This document shows, in pieces, positions 26,071 through 34,734 of a stretch of 42,334 nt of DNA (positions are counted from its first letter, which is position 1; each line of letters starts with the position of its first letter). This DNA comes from CAUUCF01 sp963543695. GTDB taxonomy: Bacteria; Pseudomonadota; Gammaproteobacteria; UBA9339. The stretch covers positions 1 to 42,334 of the forward strand of contig CAUUCF010000009.1 in the NCBI GenBank assembly GCA_963543695.1, read 5' to 3'. The notes under the pieces were generated by a model. That model did not search any database, had not been told where the DNA came from, and saw only the letters and a list, made by a program, of their open reading frames with translations. Both the position numbers and the translations under genes were made by a program.

Positions 26071-26468
26071 AAATAAATTTCCAATTGAAAAAAATAAGGA
26101 AATTGAGATTTTAGTTGTACCAATTCTGTTTTATAATGGTTACGCAAATTAGCCATTAATTCTGCTAAATGATGAAAACTAAAGGTTTGACCGGTTATTT
26201 TTAACTTCGTCAAATTACCTTCGAGACTGATTAAGTTAAAATTATTTAATTCCCCCTTTTCTATACGATTTAGAAAAATTACCAACGGTTCAACCTTACT
26301 CGATAATACTTCTGCATTCTCGTACACTTCTATCAATTGTACCGGTGTAATAGTTTGATTTGCTACTACATGGAGTTGCATTTTAAGCCCCACCACCAGT
26401 ATTAACCAAATTAATCCTCCCAAAATACTTTTCCGCCAACTATGCCAAAATAACTGCGTTTTTAACAT
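26067..26468 (-). CDS. PilN-like pilus alignment protein
   Basis: This 133-residue protein has a short cytoplasmic start, one membrane helix (about 14-32) and a small periplasmic domain. The segment LKITGQTFSFHHLAELMANLRN (about 90-111) followed by FFQLEIYL is characteristic of PilN. It is shorter than the usual ~190, with much of the coiled-coil region lost. PilN bridges cytoplasmic PilM and periplasmic PilO. It overlaps the genes on both sides. Confidence 0.65.
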   Translation of the reverse strand: MLKTQLFWHSWRKSILGGLIWLILVVGLKMQLHVVANQTITPVQLIEVYENAEVLSSKVEPLVIFLNRIEKGELNNFNLISLEGNLTKLKITGQTFSFHHLAELMANLRNHYKTELVQLKSQFPYFFQLEIYL

Positions 26469-27127
26469 AGATCATTCCAATGTACTAAACTATGTCTATA
26501 CCCATTAAATTGCGTAAGTTCATCCTCATTAGTTCGTTTAAAATTAAAAATTTGTAAATTATCATTCGCTTTAAATTCTATCCATTTTAAACAAGCTGCT
26601 AAATTATTATACAGTTTAAATTCGATAGTTTGATTGTAAGTTAACCAAGCCAGCAGATAATGTTCAGGGAAAACAGCCAAATTGATTATGCCTTCCTTTA
26701 AAGATATTTTACTTAACCAAAAATCTATTAAACTAATCACTCGGTTAACTTCTATTTGCCAAGTTTTATACGATCGTAATAACTGGTTTAGTAATTTTCG
26801 TTCGTTCCCCCATACTAAACAATTTTGCATTCCGATACGGTAATTAATCTCCAAATTCCGCAAGTTCGTTTGTTTTTTTAACCATTGTTTTATAACTTGT
26901 TCTTTCTCTAGCGGAAACAACGTAATAAAATCGTAACGCGATAAAAAGAGAGTAACGTCTTGCCAGATACAAAAACGATAAGTTTTTTGCAACGATGAAA
27001 CGATTTTCTTGATCTCCGGTAAACTACTTTGTTTGCTCACCGTTTGCTTTTGCAAAATTTTATCTAGTTGTTGTACGGATAAAATAAAATAGTCAAGGTA
27101 ATCTTCGATTATTAATTTAATTCGCAT
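26462..27127 (-). CDS. First gene of the pilus-like cluster, possible degenerate PilM/HofM
   Basis: The 221-residue protein has no signal peptide or membrane segment and no clear motif. By position, upstream of PilN-like and PilO/P-like genes, it should be PilM, the actin-like cytoplasmic partner of PilN. Standard PilM is ~350 residues with recognisable ATP-binding motifs, which I do not see; HofM of E. coli (259 aa) is similarly reduced. The start ATG at 27127 lies only 9 bases after a perfect TATAAT, so the message would be nearly leaderless. Assignment is by context only. Confidence 0.5.
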   Translation of the reverse strand: MRIKLIIEDYLDYFILSVQQLDKILQKQTVSKQSSLPEIKKIVSSLQKTYRFCIWQDVTLFLSRYDFITLFPLEKEQVIKQWLKKQTNLRNLEINYRIGMQNCLVWGNERKLLNQLLRSYKTWQIEVNRVISLIDFWLSKISLKEGIINLAVFPEHYLLAWLTYNQTIEFKLYNNLAACLKWIEFKANDNLQIFNFKRTNEDELTQFNGYRHSLVHWNDLC

Positions 27128-27147
27128 AACGTTAGATTATAACGTTA
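27127..27147 (-). promoter_or_regulatory. -10 box of the pilus-like cluster flanked by twin palindromes
   Basis: A perfect TATAAT is at 27136-27141 on the minus strand. Two copies of the self-complementary octamer TAACGTTA (27127-27134 and 27140-27147) lie 5 bases apart around it. No good -35 is seen at the right distance, which would fit a promoter needing an activator. The downstream copy overlaps the start codon of the first gene. Confidence 0.4.
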
Positions 27148-27202
27148 CGGAAAAGTTTTAGTACTCGTAATTTTAACTAAGTAATCGATCCTAAAAATAA
27201 AA

Positions 27203-27236
27203 AATCGGCTTAAAAGTTCATCCTTTTAAGCCGATT
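27203..27236 (-). terminator. Rho-independent terminator of fadL
   Basis: A perfect 14-bp stem (27203-27216 with 27223-27236, core AATCGGCTTAAAAG) with a 6-base loop is followed on the minus strand by a long T-rich run. It begins about 30 bases after the fadL stop. It is the clearest terminator in the window and separates fadL from the pilus-like cluster. Confidence 0.92.
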
Positions 27237-27266
27237 ATTAGTTTCTTCAATGACAATACTAGATTA

Positions 27267-28451
27267 CTAAAAATGGTATTGTAAAGATAAAGCAACCACG
27301 TTACTTTGCATATCAGCATTTGCTTTTAAAGTACTAAGCCCATTAGTATTATTGATTTTCGCTTCGTTAAAAAATAAATGTGCATAAGCTAAATCAATTT
27401 GGAAATGGTTATAACGATACCCTAATCCAGCAGTTAACATTAAATGATTACTATCTGGAATTCTTGCCGTACGGTAATCTGCCGAAGATACCGGAGTTTG
27501 ATCAAACGCAAAACCTAAACGAGTTGTCCAATTTTCAAACAAACGGTAATCTAATCCTCCCGCAAACATCCAAACGTTACGCCATTTTTCCGGCACGATA
27601 ATTGGTTTATCTAAAAGGTCAGAACGAATGTTTAACATCGAAAAACAATCCCATTTGGTCCATTTAGCACTGAACATTACGTTTAAACGATCGTTAATCC
27701 CTTGAGATAAAGAAATGAATAATTGAGCTGGTGCAGCTAAATGAGCACGAGCATTCTTTCTGTTTATTCCGTAAAGAGTATGTTTACCTTCTAAATGGTT
27801 AACGTTTTGCGTACGATAACTAATTCCTACTTTCGTTTTTGAAAAAGGTTGAAACATTGCTCCCACGTTAGCTCCAAACGCAATCCCATCCGCTAATAAT
27901 TGGGAATATGCTGATCGCACGGTATTCGTTAATTCTGCCGATAAATATTCTAAATAAACTCCTGCTCCTAACGACAGATAACGATTCACTTGATACGCAA
28001 CCGCAGGTACAAAGTCTAAAGAAACTATTTTAGAAGAAATCGCATGAGCACTACCACCCCAAGATGGATCTTGATAAGTAATTTCTAACCCTAAAGGTGA
28101 ATAGATTCCCAAACCAAATCGCCAATTACCATAAGCTTTTTGGCCAAAAAACGAAGGCAAATAAGCTTGATTATAAATACCGCTATTTGCTGTTCTATCA
28201 TTCCCAAACTTACTAGATAATGTCCCTTTAACTTCCGTATCTAAAAAAACTCCATGAATGTTTGCTTGTAAACCAGAACCCAATAAAACCATCCCTGCAG
28301 GATTAAATGCGATCGCAGAATAATCATCTCCATTAACTCCAGCTCCAGCAAACGATCTACCTAAATTAGTAGCAGAATATTCCATAATTGAATATCCACC
28401 TGCAAAAACCGAACTACTAATCAAGGCCAAAGTAAATAAAGTTTTTTTCAT
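27267..28451 (-). CDS. FadL-family outer-membrane channel
   Basis: A 394-residue outer-membrane barrel of the FadL/TodX family, which moves long-chain fatty acids or other hydrophobic compounds. It starts at the ATG at 28451 (MKKTLFTLALISSSVFA signal peptide), with GGGAGG 5 bases before it. A longer in-frame start at 28481 lies before this SD and is not preferred. The mature N-terminus reads GGYSIMEYSATNLGRSFAGAG... NPAGM, typical of the hatch region, and the chain ends ALSLQYHF with the C-terminal Phe used by the BAM machinery. It has its own promoter and terminator. The ligand may be host lipid; no fad genes are nearby. Confidence 0.9.
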   Translation of the reverse strand: MKKTLFTLALISSSVFAGGYSIMEYSATNLGRSFAGAGVNGDDYSAIAFNPAGMVLLGSGLQANIHGVFLDTEVKGTLSSKFGNDRTANSGIYNQAYLPSFFGQKAYGNWRFGLGIYSPLGLEITYQDPSWGGSAHAISSKIVSLDFVPAVAYQVNRYLSLGAGVYLEYLSAELTNTVRSAYSQLLADGIAFGANVGAMFQPFSKTKVGISYRTQNVNHLEGKHTLYGINRKNARAHLAAPAQLFISLSQGINDRLNVMFSAKWTKWDCFSMLNIRSDLLDKPIIVPEKWRNVWMFAGGLDYRLFENWTTRLGFAFDQTPVSSADYRTARIPDSNHLMLTAGLGYRYNHFQIDLAYAHLFFNEAKINNTNGLSTLKANADMQSNVVALSLQYHF

Positions 28452-28480
28452 GTCTACCTCCCAAAAACAAATAAGAACCA

Positions 28481-28509
28481 ACCATAACTTATTTTTTCAG
28501 CTTTGTCTA
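28481..28509 (-). promoter_or_regulatory. Promoter of fadL
   Basis: TAGACA (28504-28509) and TATGGT (28481-28486) are 17 bases apart. The predicted start near 28474 gives a 23-base leader including GGGAGG. The hexamers fit moderately. Confidence 0.5.
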
Positions 28510-28570
28510 TTTTTATTTCCAAACTTATTTTCAAAATGTTTAACGAGGAAAATGTTAGCGAAAAAACTAA

Positions 28571-29659
28571 CTAATGATTAATTAAGACTTTTTCGGGATC
28601 AACCGCTTTACCCTCTTTTTTTATCGCAAAATACAATCGATACTGATCATCTTGTTTAATTACTTCCCCTAACTTTTCTTGCACAGCTACGTAAAAACCA
28701 GCTAATTTATATAATTTACAAGCGTTGCCATAAACGCTCACGAACCCATTTTGATGGTCTAAAATTAATAATAATCCGTACCCTTTTAAAGGGCCAGCAA
28801 AAATTACTTTCCCTGCAGCTACCGCTTTAAATTCTTTATCTTCCATCTGTAAAATTAAATTATTATGCCGCCATTCGGTATTTTGAATTTTCGTTCCAAA
28901 TTTCACGATTACTTTATACTTCCCTGGCCAATGACCAGAAAACGCTCCTGCCGAATTAGTAGGCGTAGTTTTTTTAATCAAATCAGCAATTAACCGCTCT
29001 AAATTTTTCTTTTCTTGCAATAACTTATTTAAATTTGTTTGTTTAATTTTTAAATTACGGTCTAATTGAACTAAATTTAGTTGATTTTGCTGGTTTTCAG
29101 TTTTTAACTTTAAACGTACTTTTTCGGTAGAACCTAAAGATTGAGTTGCCTTATTTTTAGCTTCGATAATTTGTTCCACGATCCCCTGTTCAGTAAATAA
29201 ACGATCTCCCTTTTTCGTTAAAAATTTTTGTTGTTGCTGGCACCAAGCGTTTAGATAAACCGCTCGTAAAACATTAAATACCTCCGTACCTTCATTTAAC
29301 CAGGTAACGTTTTTAGGAGCTAAATACCATTTTGTCAGATAACGATTCAATTGTTCTTTAGTCTGATCAAAAACCTGATGATCTTGTTCAATTGCTTTTT
29401 GACGTTCGTCAATTTCTCGCTGTTGTTTTTTGACCAAATTTTTTTGTTTTACTAAATTTTTTTCTACATCTACGAGAGTAGCATTACTTTTTTCTAGGTT
29501 TTTTTTTAAAAAAAGCGAACGATTTTTTTCTAAGCGAATCGTTTCTTGTAAATGATTGATCTGTTCATTCACCTTTTTTAATTCTATTTGGGGAGGTGAA
29601 GCAAATCCTCTTGCCAACAACAAACCTCCCCCTAACAAATAGATGATTTTACTGTTCAT
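28571..29659 (-). CDS. envC: Murein hydrolase activator EnvC-like (degenerate LytM)
   Basis: Periplasmic activator of the AmiA/AmiB amidases at the septum. It has an N-terminal signal/anchor (about 1-20), a long coiled coil (about 25-115 and 175-235), and a C-terminal LytM/M23-like domain (about 250-362) with KVIFAGPLKGYG, GFVSVYGN and YRLYFAIKKEGKAVDP. The zinc ligands of active M23 peptidases are missing, as expected for EnvC. At 362 residues it is a little short (E. coli 419). It overlaps the end of gpmI by 11 bases, the usual gpmI-envC pairing. Confidence 0.88.
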   Translation of the reverse strand: MNSKIIYLLGGGLLLARGFASPPQIELKKVNEQINHLQETIRLEKNRSLFLKKNLEKSNATLVDVEKNLVKQKNLVKKQQREIDERQKAIEQDHQVFDQTKEQLNRYLTKWYLAPKNVTWLNEGTEVFNVLRAVYLNAWCQQQQKFLTKKGDRLFTEQGIVEQIIEAKNKATQSLGSTEKVRLKLKTENQQNQLNLVQLDRNLKIKQTNLNKLLQEKKNLERLIADLIKKTTPTNSAGAFSGHWPGKYKVIVKFGTKIQNTEWRHNNLILQMEDKEFKAVAAGKVIFAGPLKGYGLLLILDHQNGFVSVYGNACKLYKLAGFYVAVQEKLGEVIKQDDQYRLYFAIKKEGKAVDPEKVLINH

Positions 29660-31172
29660 TGAACCGTACTAACACCTGACCACTCATCTCTTTCGGAAGA
29701 GTTAAGTTCATTAAAGATAAAATGGTTGGCGCAACATCAATTAATTTGCCCTGCGATACTGAAATTTCCGCTGGCCTCCCAAAATAAATAAACGGTACTA
29801 AATTAGTAGTATGAGCAGTATGCGGAGTATGATCTTCTAAATTAATCATTTTTTCCGCATTTCCATGGTCCGCAATGACAACCATTTCACCGTTCACGAC
29901 TCGCAAAGCTTCCATTACTTGCCCGATCGCTTCATCCACTTTTTCTACCGCTTTAATAGCAGCTTCCAGTTTACCCGTATGCCCTACCATATCCGTATTT
30001 GCAAAATTTGCGATAATTAAATCAAATTTTTGGGTATGAATGGCATTAATTAATTGTTTAGTCACTTCCGGTAAACTCATTTCCGGTTGTAAATCGTAAG
30101 TAGCTACTTTAGGAGAAGGAATTAAAATCCGTTCTTCACCAGCAAACGGTTCTTCCCTACCGCCGTTAACGAAATAAGTAACGTGAGCGTATTTTTCCGT
30201 TTCAGCAATTCTTAACTGTTTTAACCCGGCCTTAGATACTACTTCCCCTAAAATATTGTTTAATTTTTTAGGAGGATAAGCTATTTGGGCAGGCAAATCT
30301 TTAGCGTATTGCGTTAAAGTTACGTAACCGGCTAAATTAACCCGATGACGTTTAAATGCGTTAAATTCCGGTTGAGTAAAAGCATAACTAAGTTCTCTTG
30401 CCCGATCAACGCGAAAATTCATAAAAATGACTACGTCTTGTTCTTCAACACATCCGTTGCGATCAATCAACGTCGGCTGTACAAATTCATCCGTTTCCCC
30501 TCGTTGATAAGCCGCTTGAATACCTTCCAAAGCGGAATCATACTGGAACTCACTTTGCCCTTGAACTAATAAATTATAAGCTTTCTCAATGCGATCCCAC
30601 CTTTTATCTCGGTCCATCGCATAAAAGCGCCCAGATAAAGTAGCGATCTTCCCTCGTTTTAATGTGGCCATTTTATCTTCTAAAACCCGAATAAAATTAA
30701 CTGCAGATTGAGGAGGAGTATCGCGACCGTCTAAAAAAGCATGGACAAATATTTTTTGATTACCATTTTGAACCGCTTTCTCTACCATTGCTTCAATCTG
30801 TTGTATATGACTATGTACCCCACCATCAGATAATAGACCTAAAATATGAACTTTCTTATTATTTTTCTTCGCTAAATCTAAATTGGCTTGTAAAACTGGA
30901 TTTTCAAAAAAAGTTCCATTTTGAATAGCAAGTTCTAAATTAGTCAATTCTTGCATGACAGTACATCCTGAACCAATATGCAAATGTCCTACTTCGGAAT
31001 TACCCATTTGTCCTGCCGGTAAACCAACGTCTAAACCAGAAGCGGATAAAAGGGTATGAGGATAATTCTTTAATAAATAATCAAAATTAGGAGTATTAGC
31101 TAAGCAAATAGCGTTACCTTCTTTTTCTGCATTATAACCCCATCCATCTAAAATTAACAATAAAGTAGTCAT
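29649..31172 (-). CDS. gpmI: Phosphoglycerate mutase, cofactor-independent
   Basis: Mn-dependent iPGM interconverting 3- and 2-phosphoglycerate in glycolysis/gluconeogenesis. The 507 residues match the family (E. coli 514). Metal ligand region LLILDGWG is at the N-terminus, catalytic Ser59 is in GQMGNSEVGH, and later motifs are HAFLDGRDTPP, ANFANTDMVGHTG and IADHGNAEKM. GGAG lies upstream of the ATG. A good promoter with an overlapping 10-bp inverted repeat precedes it. envC follows. Confidence 0.97.
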   Translation of the reverse strand: MTTLLLILDGWGYNAEKEGNAICLANTPNFDYLLKNYPHTLLSASGLDVGLPAGQMGNSEVGHLHIGSGCTVMQELTNLELAIQNGTFFENPVLQANLDLAKKNNKKVHILGLLSDGGVHSHIQQIEAMVEKAVQNGNQKIFVHAFLDGRDTPPQSAVNFIRVLEDKMATLKRGKIATLSGRFYAMDRDKRWDRIEKAYNLLVQGQSEFQYDSALEGIQAAYQRGETDEFVQPTLIDRNGCVEEQDVVIFMNFRVDRARELSYAFTQPEFNAFKRHRVNLAGYVTLTQYAKDLPAQIAYPPKKLNNILGEVVSKAGLKQLRIAETEKYAHVTYFVNGGREEPFAGEERILIPSPKVATYDLQPEMSLPEVTKQLINAIHTQKFDLIIANFANTDMVGHTGKLEAAIKAVEKVDEAIGQVMEALRVVNGEMVVIADHGNAEKMINLEDHTPHTAHTTNLVPFIYFGRPAEISVSQGKLIDVAPTILSLMNLTLPKEMSGQVLVRFNEQ

Positions 31173-31197
31173 AACAACGCTCCAAATAAAAAATTAA

Positions 31198-31231
31198 ACA
31201 CTTTTAATTTTATTGTTATCGTTAAAAGTGT
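31198..31231. repeat. 10-bp inverted repeat across the gpmI promoter (operator-like)
   Basis: ACACTTTTAA (31198-31207) and TTAAAAGTGT (31222-31231) are exact complements separated by 14 bases. One arm touches the -35 box and the other reaches from the -10 to the predicted start. This is a classical place for a repressor; the regulator is unknown. Confidence 0.5.
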
Positions 31232-31234
31232 CAA
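31207..31234 (-). promoter_or_regulatory. Sigma-70 promoter of gpmI-envC
   Basis: A perfect TTGACA (31229-31234) and TAAAAT (31207-31212) are 16 bases apart. The predicted start near 31200 gives a ~28-base leader with GGAG. Confidence 0.65.
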
Positions 31235-31294
31235 CCTTTTAATCTCAAAAAAAATTAAAAAGCACCTTTTTAAAAAACGCCAATAAATCCTTAC

Positions 31295-31510
31295 TTTTTC
31301 ACACGCTAAAATTTGTTTTTAGCACCGTAATTTCAAACGTTTTTTCAATGTGCATAACTTTAATAAAATTTACGTAGTTTTCTAAACAAATAATTCCTCG
31401 TTGAATGATTAAATGGCTTTTTAACTGCCTTAACAATAGATAATTAAATCTAAATGTATTAAATAAGGATCCAGCTTATTCACAAAAAATGTGTATAACT
31501 CAGTGAATAA
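31295..31510. other. Cluster of DnaA boxes: candidate oriC or DnaA-binding locus
   Basis: Within the 565-base gap between gpmI and tilS there are three exact matches to the E. coli DnaA box TTATNCACA: TTATGCACA (minus, 31349-31357), TTATTCACA (plus, 31476-31484) and TTATACACA (minus, 31490-31498). Two have one mismatch (31295-31303 and 31502-31510). GATC sites occur at about 31469, 31562 and 31649, the last starting an AT-rich GATCTTATTTCG reminiscent of unwinding 13-mers. The rest of the gap (to 31737) has no gene I can support. Against oriC: genes on both sides are on the same strand, and dnaA, dnaN, mnmG and rpmH are not here. Confidence 0.5.
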
Positions 31511-31737
31511 TCGGTAAATATAAACGACCATTCCAGTCTTTATCAACGGTCTAATCAAACTGATCAATTTTTAACCAGTGAAATCATGGAAAATAAAATT
31601 TCTCAGTAAAAAAGCTTTCCCCCACCTCATCAGAAAAGATTACTTGTTTGATCTTATTTCGTTTGATTTTTGGCCATCATCCTTTACTAAATTTTTCAAT
31701 TAAAAATTTAAAAAAGAAATTCATAAAAAAACTTAAA

Positions 31738-32955
31738 TCACCGTTCAATCTTCCAACTTTTGGCCGTATCAATCATTTCGTAACGTTGAACTATTTCGTT
31801 ATTTTCAAAGCCGATGATAGCTACTAATTGATCTCGGTAAAACAATAATGGAATTTTTTGACGATAAAAGGGAGGCACTTGCCATTCCTGAAATAATTTT
31901 TTTAACCGATGAGTTTGTCCTCGGCGTACTAATTTAATTTTTTCTCCTCCCTGATAATAACGAACGTTAAAATTTTGGAGATCATAACATTCGTTTTTTA
32001 AAATAAAAATTTTGCCTCCCCCAAAGGTTAATCGATCGATATACAAGTAATTTTGATATCTAAAAAGATAGAAATTTTTAATTTTTACCGTAGTCCCTTT
32101 ATTAGCTTTGATTATCGCTAAAATCGCTAAACGCTGTTTTCGATTCAAAACCAAGTTAAAATCTCTCAAAAGCCAGTAGCTAAATAGAGTTTCTAATTTA
32201 AGTAAAGATAGTCCTTGAAAATTAAGGCGATGATTTGCTAAACGCAATTTCAAATCATCGGCCAAATATTCTTCTAATAATTGTAAATTTTTTTGTAAAT
32301 TTTCCGTTACCTGATTAATAGCATCAACCCATTTAGGCCATTTAATAGCCAAAAAAGGTAAGAAAAACCGAAGAAAATTACGTTCATAATATAAATTTTG
32401 ATTACTATCGTCTTCAATCCATTTTAAATGTTTGAATCGCGCATACGATAAAATGTCCTTTTTATCTACTTTTAAAAGCGGACGAAATAAAAAACCTTGG
32501 GAATAAGGTACGGCATGAAATTTCATGCTAGAAAGGCCCCGTAAACCGCTAGAGCGAAATAAACGTAGAAAAAAGGTTTCTGCTTGATCTACCGCATGAT
32601 GAGCCGTTAATAAACAACCTTGATCTACTAAATATCGACGTAAACAACCATAACGTTTTTCTCGCCAATAATTTTCTAAATTCGGACCCTGATAAGTTGG
32701 AATACGTTCGACAACGCATTCTAAACCCATTTCCTTAAGCTGTTCCTTACAAAATTCCGCCCATGCATCAGCTCTTGCGTTTACCGAATGATTAACGTGA
32801 ACAAAAACGACCTTTAAATCTTTTCTGATGGCTAAAACCCGCCTCACTAAATCTACTAAAACGGTAGAATCTAACCCACCGCTATAACCAACTACCCAAT
32901 TTTGATAGGGTAATTTCAATAAATTAACATAGGCGTTTTCAATTTCATTGCCCAT
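31738..32955 (-). CDS. tilS: tRNA(Ile)-lysidine synthase
   Basis: ATP-dependent enzyme that puts lysidine at C34 of the AUA-reading tRNA-Ile; essential. The N-type ATP pyrophosphatase PP-loop reads GYSGGLDST near the N-terminus, followed by FVHVNHSVNARAD. Substrate-binding and C-terminal TilS domains follow (GEKIKLVRRGQTHRLKKLFQEW-like region). I prefer the ATG at 32955, overlapping the accA end by 11 bases and giving 405 residues. A GTG at 32976 would extend the overlap to 32. Neither has a clear SD, so coupling to accA is likely. The accA-tilS order is common in gammaproteobacteria. Confidence 0.95.
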   Translation of the reverse strand: MGNEIENAYVNLLKLPYQNWVVGYSGGLDSTVLVDLVRRVLAIRKDLKVVFVHVNHSVNARADAWAEFCKEQLKEMGLECVVERIPTYQGPNLENYWREKRYGCLRRYLVDQGCLLTAHHAVDQAETFFLRLFRSSGLRGLSSMKFHAVPYSQGFLFRPLLKVDKKDILSYARFKHLKWIEDDSNQNLYYERNFLRFFLPFLAIKWPKWVDAINQVTENLQKNLQLLEEYLADDLKLRLANHRLNFQGLSLLKLETLFSYWLLRDFNLVLNRKQRLAILAIIKANKGTTVKIKNFYLFRYQNYLYIDRLTFGGGKIFILKNECYDLQNFNVRYYQGGEKIKLVRRGQTHRLKKLFQEWQVPPFYRQKIPLLFYRDQLVAIIGFENNEIVQRYEMIDTAKSWKIER

Positions 32956-33907
32956 AATTTCGTAAACGCGCGTCACGTTGTTCCAACAATTGATCGATAG
33001 AATAACGTTTCAAAAAATTTAAAGTTTCTCGCCAAGCTAATTTTAATAAATCAGCCGCTTGATAATAATCACGGTGAGCCCCCCCCAACGGTTCGGCAAC
33101 AATTCGATCGATTAATTTTAAATTAAACAATTTATCCGCCGTGATCTGCAAAGATTTCGCTGCTTCTTTCACTTTATTAAGGTCAGTACTCTTCCATAAA
33201 ATAGAAGCGCATCCTTCTGGAGAAATCGCAGAAAAAATAGTATATTCTAACATTAATAATTGGTCCCCTACGCCTAAAGCTAAAGCTCCTCCTGAACCAC
33301 CTTCGCCGATAATAGTACAAATGATCGGCGTTTTTAATACCGACATTTCAAATAAGTTACGGGCAATAGCTTCACTTTGATTTCTTTCTTCTGCATCAAT
33401 ACCCGGATACGCTCCAGGAGTATCAATTAAAGTAAAGATCGGCAAATTAAATTTCTCGGCCATTTTCATTAGGCGTAACGCTTTACGGTATTCCTCAGGG
33501 TAAGGCATCCCAAAATGGCAAGTTAGATTTTCTTTAATATTTCGCCCTTTTTGTTGACCAATTACCATTACCGGTTCACCTTCAAACCGTGCTAATCCAC
33601 CAATAATAGTATACCCAGGAGCACAATGACGATCTCCGTATAATTCGTCAAAATCCGTAAAAATTTTATCAATATAATCTCGAGCATGAGGTCGTAACGG
33701 ATGACGAGCTAATTTAATTTTTTGATAATCATCTAAATGAGCAAAAATTTCGTTGGTCGTACGTGCTAAACCCTCTTCTAAAACGTTCATTTTAGCACTA
33801 ACTTGCAAAAATCCCTCTTTCTCCCCTTCTTGACGTAAAATTTCTATTTGCTTTAATAAAGCGACAATCGGTTGTTCGAAATCAAGATATAATACTTCGT
33901 CGTTCAT
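32945..33907 (-). CDS. accA: Acetyl-CoA carboxylase carboxyltransferase subunit alpha
   Basis: With AccD it transfers the carboxyl group from biotin to acetyl-CoA, the first step of fatty-acid synthesis. The 320 residues match E. coli (319). Family motifs include LARHPLRPHARDYI, GYTIIGGLARFEG, FTLIDTPGAYPGIDAEERNQ and GEGGSGGALALGVGD. It overlaps lspA by 4 bases (ATGA) and tilS by 11, forming lspA-accA-tilS. The usual dnaE upstream partner is not here. Confidence 0.98.
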   Translation of the reverse strand: MNDEVLYLDFEQPIVALLKQIEILRQEGEKEGFLQVSAKMNVLEEGLARTTNEIFAHLDDYQKIKLARHPLRPHARDYIDKIFTDFDELYGDRHCAPGYTIIGGLARFEGEPVMVIGQQKGRNIKENLTCHFGMPYPEEYRKALRLMKMAEKFNLPIFTLIDTPGAYPGIDAEERNQSEAIARNLFEMSVLKTPIICTIIGEGGSGGALALGVGDQLLMLEYTIFSAISPEGCASILWKSTDLNKVKEAAKSLQITADKLFNLKLIDRIVAEPLGGAHRDYYQAADLLKLAWRETLNFLKRYSIDQLLEQRDARLRNYGQ

Positions 33908-34362
33908 GTTTTTGCTTGATTTTTATTTTTTATATTTAAACCCCAAAACCAAAAAACCATTCCTAGACAAATCGCGCTATCCGCTAAATTAAAAGCTGGA
34001 TAATGCCAATTTTTCCAATAAAAATCTAAGAAATCAATAACTTGCTGATATAAGAACCGATCCGTTAAATTTCCTAAAGCCCCACCTAATACCAACGCTT
34101 TACCCAACTGTATGGTCCAATGATCTTTCCAAAATAGAGCCACCAACAAATAACCACTGATCAAAACGGTCATTATTAATAAAAAGAAAGGTCCCCATTT
34201 AGTCAGACTTAAAAAACTAAAAGCGCCTCCGCGATTGCCACATAATACTATATTTAAACCCGCACAAACCGCGTAGCTTTCACCCCACGCTAAAGTACGC
34301 AAGACTAATTTTTTAGTAAAAAAATCTAATCCCCATACTAATAAAGTAACTAAAGCTCTCAT
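33904..34362 (-). CDS. lspA: Lipoprotein signal peptidase
   Basis: Integral inner-membrane aspartic protease (signal peptidase II) that cleaves prolipoproteins after diacylglyceryl modification. The 152 residues contain four membrane segments; conserved NRGGAFSF is near 49-56. The catalytic Asp pair is in GNLTDRF and FNLADSAI. The gene lacks its usual ileS neighbour. Its ATG is only 15 bases after the predicted 3' end of RNase P RNA, so it may be read through from rnpB. Confidence 0.95.
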   Translation of the reverse strand: MRALVTLLVWGLDFFTKKLVLRTLAWGESYAVCAGLNIVLCGNRGGAFSFLSLTKWGPFFLLIMTVLISGYLLVALFWKDHWTIQLGKALVLGGALGNLTDRFLYQQVIDFLDFYWKNWHYPAFNLADSAICLGMVFWFWGLNIKNKNQAKT

Positions 34363-34377
34363 CCGTTAACGATATTT

Positions 34378-34710
34378 AAGGTTGGCTATAAGCCGGATTC
34401 TGTATTAACAACTATTCATCTAGGATTTTCGTCACCGAAAACCTCAAGCAACCTACCCCGATTCAATTCCGACGAGCCACCGGACGATGAATCCCTATTT
34501 GGTTTTGCTCCGAGAGGGGTTTACCTCAACTTCATTTGTTACCAAATGAATGGTAAGCTCTTACCTCACCTTTTCACCCTTACCTTTTTAATCAAAGGCG
34601 GTTTGTTTCTGCAGCACTTTCCGTAAACTTACGTTTCCCAGACGTTATCTGGCTCTCTGCTCTATGGAGTCCGGACTTTCCTCTATTGCTAGCAGTTGTC
34701 CGCCAACCTT
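34378..34710 (-). ncRNA. rnpB: RNase P RNA (bacterial class A)
   Basis: Catalytic RNA of RNase P, maturing tRNA 5' ends. On the minus strand the RNA begins AAGGTTGGCGGAC... and contains the conserved GAGGAAAGTCCGGACTCC (P4/CRI region) near its 5' end. It finishes with GGCTTATAGCCAACCTT, whose last nine bases pair perfectly with its first nine (helix P1). The length of about 333 nt is short for class A (E. coli 377). It lies 24 bases after cspA and 15 before lspA. Ends come from P1 pairing. Confidence 0.93.
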
Positions 34711-34734
34711 ATATAAAGTAATTTAAGAAGCAAC

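Noticed and set aside
28554..28571. Hairpin after envC as a terminator
   Set aside because: The stem is only 5 bp (GTTAG/CTAAC) and overlaps the stop codon; too weak in this AT-rich background.
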